Assembly (NCBI GenBank): GCA_012295275.1
Contig: CM022678.1
Span: forward strand, 19,583,056 to 19,647,055
Source of the DNA: Chrysomallon squamiferum
Lineage: Eukaryota > Mollusca > Gastropoda > Neomphalida > Peltospiridae
DNA length: 64,000 nt
Reading direction: 5' to 3'
Position 1 is the first letter of the stretch; each line of letters starts with the position of its first letter. Position numbers and translations under genes: made by a program. Positions 23,331 to 36,830 of the stretch are shown in pieces. The notes beneath the pieces are model-generated. The model was not told where the DNA came from and made no database searches. It worked only from the letters and a program-made list of their open reading frames with translations.

Positions 23331-25820
23331 CGTTTTAGCAAAATAGATTTTGTGTCAGATTATTTCCTGCTGTAAGGAAAAGGGTTTCAGTTTGGTAAAA
23401 ATGTAAAAATGACATTATGAAGACGTATAACATGGTTATTCCATGGCGAATGCGACTTCCTCGTTTTATATTTAATAGAACTGTCAAAGCGAAATAAGCG
23501 CATACAGCACTACGGGATAAATCTGGACGCGTTTGTCTGTCAGTTTAGTCATTCGGTTGTTTTGTAACGTGATTATTATGTCCATAGTCGTTTTAAACAT
23601 TTAACCTTGTGTTGGGAATTCAGAATGGTTGCAGTCTGAGAGTATGTGAAAGACACGGTACAGAAGACAGATGCATGTATATCGTTTTATACCTCACCGC
23701 TTAACTCCGATAAGACACGATCCCAGCATCTGTGGCATAACCTAGTTTGGTGCTTTGAAAGATGCGTGTTTTTGTGATTCACGTAAAAACTGTTTATTTC
23801 CCCCAGTACACAAAAATCGTACGACTCCGTCATTTTGCTTCCGAATAAAATCAAAAACTGACAATACATACATTCATTCCGTTTGACAAGAATTACTGTT
23901 TTACTATAAACTACTTTCACTTGTTCTTCACAAGATGAATGAATTAAACAAATAATTCAGAGACTGTCTTAAGATGGAAATAATACTGTACAGAAACATT
24001 TCTCCTGTATTTTTAACTCGCACGATATAACCATTATATATATATTTTAATATAGGTCATATGAGATCCAACCTTGAATAATAATAAAGTAGAAGTTCGA
24101 CGGCGATTGATTAAGACCACTTTTTCTAATTTTCAGTAACGTCATTTCATACATATAAAGAAGAGATTGTATTGAGATACTTGCTATATCTTTCAGTCTG
24201 TCATTTCTTTCTTTGTTTCCTTCTTTCTTTTTTTTATTCATTTAATTATGTCTGTATTCATTTATTTATCACTTGAGCACGTGACTAGACGTGTTATATC
24301 TTACATATAATACAATATACACTGTGAAACGCATTCAGATACCTTCGCTCTTTGGCTGCTTGTCTTCTTGTCTGTCTGTATTTGTCTGTGTCAGTCTGTC
24401 TGTTTCTGTATGTCTGTATAACTGTCTCTGCGGCTGTCTGTCTGTCTGTATGTATATGTTTGAAGATACGTACGTACGTACGTTTAATTTCTTTCTTCTT
24501 TTTTTTAAGTGTAATAATCACAGATATATGCTGTATTTATTTATTTATTTATTTATCAAAGTATTTTAACTTTCCTTTGTGTAACAAGTAGTAAAATTAT
24601 TTACCGAGTGTTTTCTTAGAAATAATACTTTATTTTCATTCTTTATTATTAGTAAAGATTGCTGTCGATTCATACACAAAACAATAATAAAATATGAAAT
24701 GTATTCAGGTTTTTTTTTTTGACAGCAAAGCTTAACAGAAAGATGTTTTATATATATATATATATATGAGTGATCATTACATGTAGCAATCGTGTATAAT
24801 CGGAAATTTGTCTCATATAATGATATAACATTTGGACTTCATTGCCAATGATATTTATCTTTGTTTGTATTACACGAAATTTATGACATTACAGTATTGT
24901 AGCCTGTATCTCTAACAATTACACTTGACAAAATTATATGTGTTATGAATTTAATCGCATATTTTATTATTGTATGAAATTTATTGACGGTTATACTTAC
25001 ATATTCGTTTCTGGTATGAAATTTATAACTTACTGTGTTAAGAGAGTATTCCTACGATTATCACATATTCTGTTACAGTTCATGAATTCTACTAATAATT
25101 ACACTGATTATATTTTCGTAGTAAGAATTTCATCATGTTATTAGTTACGACGAGCATGTATAATAGTTACACGAACAAAAGAAACGTAATAATAATAAAA
25201 GAAAACAAAACAGTTATTACCTGTGCTTTGTGCGTTATCTGTAAGTCGTGCTACATTTACTAGTATTCATAATCACGTGAGTTGCTTTGCAATTATTTAC
25301 GTGTTGTGGATACGAGTCACCGTGTATTGATCCACGCATACCAGTTTAACAAATGTGTTCATTGTTCATGCATAATACACAATATTTCCTTGAGTATAAT
25401 ATTAATTCGTATACCTATATAGACCAATACATACGTACATCCGTTAAAGAAACATCGTAATATATATATATATATTTTTAATTTATTTATGTGTTTGATT
25501 ATTTCTTTCTCTTCTATTTATTTATTTATTTATTTATCCATTTATTTATTTAATTTTTCTTTTTTGTGTGTGTTATTTTGTTTTTCGTTTATGTGTCATT
25601 TCATTGCTTGCTTCTTCGTTTATTAATTTGTTTGTTTTTATATTATTTTTTCTGTGTGCATTTTTGCGTATTTTTCGGTTAGCGTTGTCAGTATTTCTGA
25701 ACCTACTGCATGTACTGTATCTCTTTATCCTCCGTTATTACTGCACTTAGTACAACAAATTTGTTATATTATGCGAATCTATTATTATACTCGTATACGT
25801 TTTTTTTTTTTTTATTTTTT
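23331..25820. other. intergenic, no gene seen
   Basis: Contains CTGT-rich sequence at 24360-24455, a short (ACGT)n at 24468-24485, TATA runs, and TTTA tracts at 25515-25555. Short open frames are low complexity. Confidence 0.5.
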
Positions 25821-25821
25821 T

Positions 25822-26215
25822 TATTGGCTGCACGTGCACGTTCTCCAGGACATTTTTGATGTTTCTAATTATAAAGCGGCCATTAAGAGTAAATTGAGGA
25901 TCTTGTAAACACCGAATAAAATTCGACCAAAGAAAAGAGACCGGTTGTAATTGGCTGATTATTGAGAAAACTGCATTCACCGAGGCCTACAAGGAGACGG
26001 AGAGTAATTCCAATCAATAAAGATTTGTTCAACTGTCACAATTTAGGCGAGAAACGTCGCTGCAGGCAACAGTTAATAATATTGGTGCATTTCAGAGGGT
26101 AGTTCGCCGGCCACATTGGTCTAATTGAGTTTCTCGTTACCTCTCCGAGATCGATCGATAACTGCAGTGACGTCACAGCTCATTAAAATTGCAATGCATA
26201 GAGTGGGGGGGAGAG
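25822..26215. promoter_or_regulatory. candidate conserved non-coding / enhancer block
   Basis: About 390 bases of complex sequence stand out from the flanking T runs. They carry ATTGG boxes, a CACGTG E-box (25831), several TAATTA/AATTGG homeodomain-like words, GATCGATCGAT, a perfect TGACGTCA (26168-26175) and ATTGCAATGCAT. It is not open in any long frame. A dense mix of such words in a gene desert is typical of developmental enhancers; function is inferred. Confidence 0.35.
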
Positions 26216-26458
26216 AGAGTCTGTAGCCCCGTCGTCCATGTTTGCATTTAAAAAGCAAAGAGCTTAATTCATGGAACTGATCATCGCTATACACAAAAAG
26301 AGTGGGAAAAAATTCCGATAGTGTGAGTCAGAGATATAAAATATGAATGGATCGTTTTTCCGAATTTTTCAGTAATAAATATAATGCAATTATAGTGTTT
26401 CTTACGGTTTCTTCTTCTTCGGTGTTTCTCATTCTTGATTTAAAAGTTTCGATATTTC

Positions 26459-26508
26459 TTTTCTTTTTCTTTTTTTTTTTTTTTTTTTTTATGTCTCTGT
26501 GTTTTGTG

Positions 26509-26543
<35 letters not shown>

Positions 26544-26556
26544 TTTTTTATTATTA

Positions 26557-26626
<70 letters not shown>
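26459..26626. repeat. poly-T, (TTTA)n and (ATT)n compound microsatellite
   Basis: Poly-T at about 26470-26490, TTTA at 26510-26548 and ATT at 26555-26626. Confidence 0.95.
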
Positions 26627-26984
26627 GAATTGTTTCAGTTGCTTTTTTGTTTTTACTATTTAATTTAATTTAATTTTTCAAATGAATTATATTTTATAAC
26701 TGTTATTCGTATCAATTTCAATTTTAGATTTTAAAGTGTGACTTCATCTGCCAGCCAATTTCGATTCTTTGTAAAAAAAACATTTTTTTTTAAACTGAAA
26801 TAAAAATGTATTATCTGAAACACTGTTTTAATGTTAAGCTGTTAAGTGATATACATGTATTTGTTATATATTGAAATACATGTTATAATTTGATATATTT
26901 TGTATTTTAACGTCAAAATAAGAAAATCTAAATACGTGATTTTATACACTAAATATTTTAATGTAAAAATAAATGTAAATACGT

Positions 26985-27380
26985 GCATGGCCGTAACTAG
27001 ACTCTTTTTGAAATGAGGCAAAAAACTTAATCGCTGAGCAAAAAAACAAACTGGGCGAAAGATCTGTTTAGCCGTCTAAGGCCCCCAGAAGCTAAATCCT
27101 CGATTCTAGCCATTTATCTTGTATATTTTTTAAATAAAATTTTTGTATAAAAAAGAATGTTTAACGACACCCCTGCACAAGAAATATATCGGCTGCTGGG
27201 TGTCAAACAAAGTTAAATGTACCGAAATGGTGAATATTTACTCTGAGGTGGACTACCCTTCTTCAGGATAAATGAATGGGTCAAACAAGAATGACCGATA
27301 CGAGCACGACACAAGACTAAGAATCCTTCCTGAGCCGCCTGTAGGAGGACTGCCACTCTCCTAGGACTGGCTTCACAGAA
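26985..27380. mobile_element. remnants of dispersed repeats of molluscan type
   Basis: Two parts. At 26985-27110 a GCATGGCCGTAACTAG head leads to a segment with AATCGCTGAG. At 27155-27212 the sequence GTTTAACGACACCCCTGCAC is followed by ATATCGGCTGCTGGGTGTCAAAC. I recall closely similar TTTAACGACACC...ATCGGCT...GGGTGTCAAAC repeats as common in marine mollusc genomes. The remainder to 27380 is unique-looking and could belong to the same element. No coding capacity. Confidence 0.45.
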
Positions 27381-28357
27381 TGCAAATATAAATGAAATGT
27401 AAATAACTGATTGGTTGCAGTCTGTATTTAAATGTAAAAAATAAAGAAATATAATTATGTTTCGATATACTGCTTATTTTAATGCAAAATTTATGAAATT
27501 TTTAGTAATTTGTTATATTCGGTATTTCAACATACGTGACTTGGTATATTGTGCAGTTTATGTCAAAACAATGAAATGTAAAAACGTGGGGGTCAATGTT
27601 AAAATAATAAAAATAATCAATGGAAATGCACGATTTAATCCACTGTGTACTTTATGCATCAAAGCAGAGTTTAGTTTTCTTTTTGTTTCACACCAACAAC
27701 GATCTTAAAATAGTCCTAACAACTGCGTGAAAATAAAGTCAGTACACGAGTCCGCTTTCAGTGAAAACCGAACTTATTTTATTAATCATTACAGCAATGG
27801 GACGTAACTCCATCTCGATCACGTACGAATGATGCAGACGAAAAATTAAACGAAACGTTTTTCATTAAAAATAATTTAGCATTTCAAATGAAAATATTTA
27901 TAAATTTAAATCGTTGAATAAACGTATTTATTTTGTGTGTTTCTTTTCTGTTAAATTTAGATGAGTATGAAAATATCGAAATTCCACGTAGTCTCGTTTT
28001 CGATAGATAATGAAAAAAGCAGCAGATTTCCGGACCAGTTGTAGTGAAAGATGTAATTAGTGGATCTTTCCGGAATGGTAATTAATGTTTGAGAACAATC
28101 CTGTATATATATATTATTTACAAACATACTGTAATTTTTATAATTTAGATTTGCATTTGTTTGCAGATACTTTGGCCGAGAACTTTTGCTACGAATCGTT
28201 ATATTGTTAATCAACGTAATGCAAATACAAAACAAAGTTTATGTGAACTGTCTAGGCATACTTTCACTGACTAAGACTTGTTAATCAAACAGTCTGCATC
28301 TGCCCATTCAACTTTTGGGGCTAGCTTTTACAATTTTATATCAAGATTATAATCAGT

Positions 28358-28388
<31 letters not shown>

Positions 28389-28493
28389 TTTGTCGAGTTA
28401 TTTATTTTATATTATTTTATTTTATTTATTTTATTTCCATTTATCTTAAATTTTATTTTATTTATTTAATTAATATATTTCTTTCATTACCAG
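27381..28493. other. intergenic, no gene seen
   Basis: AT-rich, with TTTA tracts at 28360-28395. No supported feature. Confidence 0.5.
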
Positions 28494-28613
28494 TTTATAA
28501 ATCTTTCTCTTTTGAAGGAAAATCTCTTCATGAATGTCACAAACACAAAAAGGTTTTTAAAAACTATACATCCGTCAACCTTGAAATCAAGATGGATGTC
28601 CAAGCTTGAACAG
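28494..28613 (+). CDS. orphan internal exon candidate (40 codons)
   Basis: A strong acceptor (atatttctttcattaccag) and donor (gaacag|gttagt) bracket exactly 120 bases, open in one frame, phase 0 at both ends. The peptide starts F-I-N-L-S-L-L-K-E-N and ends W-M-S-K-L-E-Q, with balanced composition. No family recognised and no partner exon found on + within several kb. It may be an exon of a long gene reaching in from elsewhere, a non-coding RNA exon, or chance. Confidence 0.22.
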
Positions 28614-29280
28614 GTTAGTGTTATTTTCTAAAGAATTACTAATTTCAACTTCATTTAGTCTGATATTCAAGTGTTACACTAAAAAAAACTAAAACAAAAT
28701 AAACATTTTAAATTTTAAGGGCTTCTACATTCTTAATCCAGTAGCTATTAATTCTTCAGCATTAAATACCACCAATGACCAACAAGCTATTTATCTGTAA
28801 AAATGTAGTGATATGTTGACAACATGTCTAGGTCCAAAATGAGTATTGTGATTCTTGTTCTTAACATATTCTAAACATATATTATTATTATAATGCATAT
28901 TTTTTGCCCAGTTCTAATTAATAACAGTAACTATTTCTTTACAATTTGTAATGTTTTTATACGATTAATTTTTTTTTATACATGATAATCATTTCTTTCA
29001 GGTTCTAAATGCATTATATATATATATATATATATGTATTTTTCAGACTGTTTCTTCCCAATTCTAAATATGCATTATAGTTATTTCTTTCCAATTCTAA
29101 TTAACTATTTCCATAAACATTTTAAAAATATTATTTTACAAATGGATTAAACTATTTTTTATGTATTGGTTTTGGTTATTTATATTGAACTCTAAAGTAA
29201 TGTTAATTATTACAACTGTTTCCAAGTATTAATATTATTATAAATATTTCTTTCCAATTCAAATATGCACTGTTTCAACG

Positions 29281-29311
<31 letters not shown>

Positions 29312-32300
29312 AATATAATTTTTTTTTTTTTTTTTTCAATTCTAAATAATTATTTCTTTCTGTGTATTATTTCAACTGTTTTTCAAATTCTAAATATGTT
29401 TTTGACCATTTCTGTTTATCAAACATTTCTATATCATGTTATATTAAGCTGGTGAAACTTGTAAATAAAACAGAAGTATGTCATGTGAAAGAATAACTCT
29501 TGTAAAAGAAATTTAAAAAAAAAAAAAAAGAACAGAAAGAACAGTTGTACCAGTAGGATGAAACAAAAAAACATGAAATTTACTATGATGTTGTTGTGGT
29601 TAATTCTACAATCTGTCAATAAAACTTTTAAAACTTAACAGGTTTGATATTTCATCTATGATAACCCCATATTATTTGTTTCTCAAAGCTGTTGTATCTA
29701 GTGTTATAGCTGTATATCACTGCCATCTCTTATACATCTCAAAACCCATCAATGAAATAATGTTTCAGCTAAATTATCATCTTTGATGTCATTTACATCC
29801 TGAAACCACTTATGCGTAAATATATATGGGTTATTCCATCACATGATGATTTGAAAGAGAAATATAAAACAAAACAACAATAACACAATCCAAGATATAT
29901 ATATATATATATATTTGTTATTTTTATAAAAACTGACAAAATACTGCTCTGTAAAATACCCTTCCTGGCTATATTTGTATATATTTTATATGTATATATA
30001 CATCTAACAAACTAAAAGCTTCTAACATGGCCGATTAACTAACAAAGGTATTCCACACAAACGCATCAAGTGACATAACTGTATAATACAGTAAAGAATA
30101 CTTTACCTTAGCAAGTGATATACCTTCTTTAATTGAACTACCAAAGTAATATAACAACTTAATTTAACTATGATATAACTGTTTAATTTCTAGTGATATA
30201 ATTTTAATTCACTTGGTTATTTCTGTCATATCATTAGTATGCATTCTTTTCATAGATATGTGATTATAGAAGTAATGTAACAGTTTAATTTAGTGATGTA
30301 ATTTAGTCATAAAATTGTTAAATTAGTAATATAGATTTAAGTTAACTAGCAATGAAACTGATTAATTCAGCAAAATATAAAACATGTTTAATGAAAACAA
30401 ACTGGTTGAAAAACAAAATCTTTCACTCAGCCAGATCAGGTTGATGCGGTTGTAGTGGTTGAATACAGTTGATGCAGTTGTGCTGTTGAAATTAATTAAG
30501 CGACAATTTTAATTAGGTTAGATTCCACTAGAACAGTAACTAGTATATTTCAATCAATGCTTGTGTAACATACATAATGTAACACTTGATCCAGATCACT
30601 GAGTAACAGTTACTATGTGCAAATATGTTACAGTTATATATTTTTAATTAAGTAACTGAATAATTGATAATAAGATATTACAATTTGTGTTAGATTAATA
30701 CAAATAAATTGCAGTAATAATGTGTAATACATAAAGTAATTACTGAATTAATTTACTGTAATAATTACACGAAATACTGACTTAAATATACTGAAAATCA
30801 TGTAAATGTAAAAAGAAAACCCAAAATAAAAATTGAAATAAAATAAAAACCATATTACTTAAAGTAATAACTGAATTAAATTTACAGAAAACTATACATT
30901 ATGAATATTACATAAGCTATTACTGAATTAAAATGAACTGAAATATTTTTTTTATTGTCGGTAATGATTAAACTTTTTGAAAATCATAGATAGTATTTAA
31001 TAAAAAAAAGAAAAAGAAAAATAATTTTAAAAATTGTTTTCATGATTACTGAATTGAACTTACTGAAAACAGTCCAAAAAAACAAAATAATAATAATTAC
31101 AAATTACTAAAAAAAAAGAAAAGGAGAAAAAATTAAAACTATGATTGAAACAAATACTTCAAATTTACTGAAATCATGGATAATAAAATATATAAATTTA
31201 TTGAAAATAACATTTGTAGTAATAACTAAATAATTGACAGTTTAAAATGATTGAAAATATTACTTGTATTGAACGTCAGTTTACTTATTCACTTGTAATA
31301 AATATCATACCTGTTAAAAATGTTCCCATACTGATTATAGTTCAATTATTATTTGATTGGAAATGGATTTTTAGGAGGAACATAAAGTTAATTTTAAAAA
31401 AGTTAAAAGAAACTATGCTGAAAAGCTGCTGATCAACCCAGAGCAGGATAAAAAGAAAATAAAAAATACCTTTTTATTTAAAAAAAATGAAATTTGAAGT
31501 ATTGTTCACCTAGTTGGAATATAAAAGCCTATCATTTGGTTATACAAATTTTATTTACTTTTTTATCTGTAAATGAGTACTTGTCATCTACAAATATGTT
31601 TTTGTTGGTCTGTGATAAATACTTTTAACTTTTTGCTGTTGTATATTAATTTTGAAGAACATAGGTTTAAAAAAAATAAAACAATAAAGACAAAAATTAT
31701 TAAATTCTGACACAAGAAAATTTATGATATAAAAGCTGCCTTGAAAAGTTTTGTATTTTTCTTGTTCCAACATGAACCTAATCACTTTTGAAACAATTGT
31801 TTTAATGATATGAAATCAGATTCTAAATGGAAATAACTAAATGTTTTAATTTGTATCTTTGATTGTATATTTAGATATATTAATGATCTTCAAAGACTGA
31901 GCATCCATGAATTTATTTTGTTCCTGCACCCTTCCCCACACTTTTTATTTCAGATAAATATTTTCTTATTTTAAAATACTTTTCCCTTTGTGTCAGAAGT
32001 TATATGCAATATTAATCAAACATTTGATTTTTTTTTTTTTTACATAGGTAATCACAAAATTCTCATGTTACATGACATGGCATACATTACTAAATTATAA
32101 ATTGTTAACATTTTTATATACATTTCTAGATTGTACAAAGATAAGTTTACATTTATTATACAAAGTAATTACTCCAATGAAAATTAATTATAATCAAAAA
32201 TGTTCTTCCATCTTGAATTATAGACATTTTACAACACATTTCACACTCTTAAAAAAAAATGAAGAGGTTCATAAAGAATATTTCCCAGCAGAGACTATAT

Positions 32301-32520
32301 AATACATAAGTAAATATATATATATATATATATTTATATGTATATGTATATATGTATATGTCAGTTAACATATATATTTCACAGTCTAATTTTAGTTGTC
32401 ATAATGGAATGAACCAGTTTGCACCAACTTGTCTTTCCCAGTGAGTAAACAAAACCCTAAACAACAGCCTATAAAGCAGACACGTAATTAGTGAAGAAAA
32501 AAACTGGAGTATAAAAACAG
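28614..32520. other. gene desert
   Basis: About 3.9 kb, more than 75% A+T, with several (TA)n runs of 16-28 bases (29011, 29285, 29900) and poly-T runs. TTTCTTTCCAATTCTAAATATGCA words recur at 29050-29400. No gene seen on either strand. Confidence 0.55.
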
Positions 32521-32529
32521 CTGAAGAAA

Positions 32530-33010
32530 CTAAACTAATATGAGGTAATGATCTGTGACTGAGGTAACATCAACAGTACATGTAAGACTGAGGTAACATT
32601 AATGATCGAGGTAAGATTTGACAGTACATCTATGACTGAGGTAACACAAATGGTCAGAGTAACATTTAACAGCACATGTATGATCATGGTAACATTTTAT
32701 GAATGATTATGGTAACATTTAACATTTTCACAGTATGACTGAGGTGACATTTTTAACGGTAGCTGCATGATCAAGGTAACTTTTAGCAGGACCTGTATGA
32801 TCAAGGTAGCATTTTATGGTACACTGAGTGACATTTAAAAAATTAACATTTAGCAGTACTTGTATGATCAAGGTAACATTTATCAGTACCATTTGGATCA
32901 TGGTAAAACTAACAGTACTTGTGTGATCTAGGTAACGTTTAATATAATCTGTATGATCAGGGTAACATTTAACAGAACATGTATGATTGAGGTAACACAT
33001 ATTGCATGGC
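32530..33010. repeat. degenerate GTATGATCAAGGTAACATTTAACAGTAC array
   Basis: About fifteen diverged copies of a 25-33 base unit centred on ATGATC[AT]AGGTAACATTTA. The - strand peptide over it is a repeat artefact. Confidence 0.85.
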
Positions 33011-35193
33011 AGAAGGAAAGATAATGTAAGAAGCATGGTATTATTAATATTACAGGGTGTATGCTAATAGTAAAGGCACTAGTTAATCTAACAAATATGT
33101 ACAAGTTTTTTATCAGCAGAAAAACACTTCAACAATTTTGCAAGAAACCTCACTGGCATGTTAGCACTACTCAATCATTTAATAACAAAAACAAAACAAA
33201 AATTTGAAATAAAAACCTGGAATCGTTAAAAAAATTGTACAGAAATGTCAAGTTTTAATAGCAATTTTTTTTTTTTTTTTCACCTCAATTTTGTTTTTAG
33301 ATTCACGGTGAAGAATTTGTTTTGCACTGATTTTTTTTTTTACACTGCAATGATAAAATTTTCACTATAAATTTCAAAATAATATTTTAAATGAAAATTG
33401 GAATTATTAATAATTCCAAAAATAACTGCAGTGATAAAACAAATTCTGTGTCCACTATCAATGGTTAAATTTTTCATACAAACTTTAAAATGCAATGATA
33501 AATCTTTTTAAACCACCAATCTTTTGAACTTAAATTTGATTACATGCTGACATCAAATTAATAAAACATTAAAACACAATTTAAAAAAAAGTGTAACAAA
33601 TGTTAGTAAAGCAAAATAAAAATAGAGGTTAGTTGAGAAATGAAAATACAATAAAAACTGAATTCAAAACAAATTATATATACAGTTCTGACACAAATAT
33701 TGTATTTTCTGTCTGTCTGAATTTATATCTGTGTGTTTTATATATGTGTCTGTGTGTCTTTGTATCTGTTTGTGTATATGTGTATATGCATACAAAGGTG
33801 GTTAAGAGAGGAAATGGTTGTTTGTATTGTAACTGTGTGTGCATTTTTATCTGGATGAATGTGGCTGTGTGTGTTTGTGCATGTATGTGTGTGTGTGTGT
33901 GTGTGTGTTAGTAGTAGAAAGTAAAACTAATACTGTGTCAGATTAACACAAATATCTACAACAACGTTGAGACACTGGACATGGTCAAAAGAGGTAGAGG
34001 TAGTTTCCCTGAGCCAATTTTAAAACAGTTCATCATAAATACAACACAAAATCTCAAACCTAGTTGCCTAAAAATCTAAACTACATTTAAAAATAAAAAT
34101 ATTTCTCAACAACAAAAAGAAAACCCCAGTAACATAGTGTTATTTTGCCAAATGTTTTTAATTATTATTTTTTTTTTTTTTTTTTTTTTTAAATGTTCGA
34201 CACAATTCCCTGAATTTTGACACTGATTTTTGTTTCTATAATATATATATTTTTTTTTTTTTTTTTGATACAAGCACATATGGTTTGTGGGTAATTTTTT
34301 TTATTTCTGTTTATCTTAATTTATTCTTATTATCATTACTATTTTATTTTTTCATTATTAATAAACATACAAAATCAGGTGATTTTAAATGTTTTGCCCT
34401 CTGATTTAACAATTATAAATAATAATAAAATTATAAATATATTTAATGATTTGACAAGATTTATGAGTTTTGATTTCAATTATTAATCAGTATCTATAAA
34501 TATTTATTAAAAATAATAATAATAATAATAATAATCTATTTAGTTCATACTCAAACACTAGAGTTATTTCCCTTGAACTAAATAAAGAACTTTTCACAAC
34601 CCACAAACAAAATTTTCTTTTACAAAAAAATATTTTAAACAAATAAAAATCTTGAAATTCCTGAGATTATAATAATTATTATAAATAGTTGAAATAAATA
34701 GATGTAAATGAGGCTCAGTCTGATGCGAGTATTTCAACAAATGAAATGAATCAAGACCGAGTTGTCTGCACACACACAAACACGCATATAATTATAATAT
34801 ATTAACCCTTTATTACCCGTAAACTCCAAATTCTTATCAATAAGAGTAGTGTATATATTATTAGGGAGGAAAGGGTTAAGATTTTACATGTATATATATG
34901 TTTACAAAGTTCCTGAAATAATTATTTTTGTTAAATTAAAATGATAATGAAAGTAGAAGAAAAAACAAAAGGATATGAACAATATCATACAATGAAAAAA
35001 ATCAAGTAAACAATTGTAAAATAATTTACAGATATTAGCATTACACACAAACAAAACAAAAAATAATAATTCTTTCAGGTACCATTTTTCTCTAACAACT
35101 TAGTAAAAAATAAACAGTATATTGAATGAAAAAAGATAATAACAAAATTTAAAACCAAAAAAAAAAAAATATATATATATATAGGTATTTTGC

Positions 35194-35233
<40 letters not shown>

Positions 35234-36460
35234 AAATAATAGTAATAACAATAATCATAACAATAATAATAATAATTTAACAACATACCTGGTAGAGAAA
35301 AATGGTAAAGTTTTGAAATTCAGTTACTTTATTTAGTAAGGCACATACAAAAAAAGAACATGGTAACCACTAGCAACACAGAATATACATCATTAGCAAA
35401 TCTTCAGACAACTTTCTATAATAAAAACCCACAAACATTACAATCTGATAAAAAAAAAAAAAAAAAAAAATTATTATTACCATTATTATAATAACTAACA
35501 AACCAAATTACCATTTCACAATGATGTACAAAGCATTACCATTTGGTAATAAGAAAAAAAAGAGCTCACTACCCTCTGATGATATATTAAAATATTTCAC
35601 CAACAGATAGCACAGTAATTTATCTCCCTTTAATCTGTACAAGCAAAATACCAAACATTTCTGTCGATTTGAAGAAAAAAAAAAAAAAAAAAAAAAATTC
35701 AGATATCAGTTTTACTATATAAGCATTTGATACTGTCTTTTTTCTTTCTTTTTTTTTTTTTCTGATATTTCCCTGAACAGATGAATATTCTTTCCAAAAA
35801 TGCAACACAAAACAAAACAAAAATAAAATAAAAATATACATAATTCCTCTGAAAATTGGAAACATACAACTCACAAAAATTCTCAATTGTTAACTGTGTT
35901 ATTTTAAAAAATATAATCAATTGGAATTTTCACATGATCAACCTGAGTAATTGTTGGTTTGGGTGATTTAAAAAAATTTCATACTGAATTTTAAAAAAAA
36001 TATAACATGAAAATGTTAATATTTCAAACACAAAGTTAAAAATGTCTTTAACTTTGTCATTTAACAAGTGCAGCAATTTGTAAAACCTGTTCCATTCTGG
36101 TTTCCACTCAGCTGTAGTCACTGTACGATGAATATGTTACTTTATATAGGCATGCTAGGAATTGCCTGATTTGTGATTTTATGTTGTCAGCATTCTGGAA
36201 GTAATGTTTATTATCTGTTGTAGGTATTTGTATTGTTAATTATTTGTTATAGGTATTCTACAAAAAAGTATTAATTATTTGCTTTGGTGTGGCTTTGAAA
36301 TTTTGAAAAATGTGAAGCTAAATATTACAATAATGTAATGCAAAATATTAATGATTTCTAGAAATATGTGAAAAATGTTGAGGTTTATAGTGTAAAATAC
36401 ATTGTTCTTCTTGAAGATGTGTCAAAAAGAAAACTTCAAGAACCTTAGTGTAAAAATAAT
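33011..36460. other. gene desert downstream of the zinc finger gene
   Basis: AT-rich with poly-A/T runs (34172-34190, 35451-35470, 35670-35697), (AAT)n at 35200-35232 and a (GT)n patch at 33885-33908. TTTATT at 36207-36212 would read as AATAAA on -, a possible poly(A) signal about 550 bases past the zinc finger stop codon. Confidence 0.45.
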
Positions 36461-36576
36461 GTACATATTCTAGAAAATGTTTAAAAGTAATATAGTACAT
36501 ATTCTAGAAAATGTTTAAAAGTAATATAGTACATATTCTAGAAAATGTTTAAAAGTAATATAGTACATATTCTAGA
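36461..36576. repeat. 34-bp tandem repeat, 3.4 copies
   Basis: Unit starts GTACATATTCTAGAAAATGT and ends TTAAAAGTAATATA; the copies are essentially identical, so the array is young. It lies in the probable 3' UTR of the zinc finger gene. Confidence 0.95.
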
Positions 36577-36720
36577 GTATTTAGTGTGAAAATCAATATA
36601 GCCATTCTAGAAGACTTGTAGAAAGAAAAACATTAAGAATTCAAGAATATATTATAATGTAAAAAATAAAAAAAATGCATGCAGGCTTTTTGTTGAGATG
36701 TGAAGTATGTTTCATTGCAG

Positions 36721-36830
36721 GTGTTCCAGAATGTGCAGAGTAAAATACATTCTGTCGTGACAGTCTTCATCGCAGGTGTTCCAGAATGTGCAGAGTAAAA
36801 TACATTCTGTCGTGACAGTCTTCACCGCAG
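36721..36830 (-). repeat. 55-bp tandem duplication across the zinc finger stop codon
   Basis: 36721-36775 and 36776-36830 differ at one base (T/C near 36770/36825). The right-hand copy contains the last codons of the gene (through H-I-L-E-H-L-R and TGA at 36767-36769); the left-hand copy lies in the 3' UTR. Either copy would end the protein at the same residue apart from R versus Q. Confidence 0.95.
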
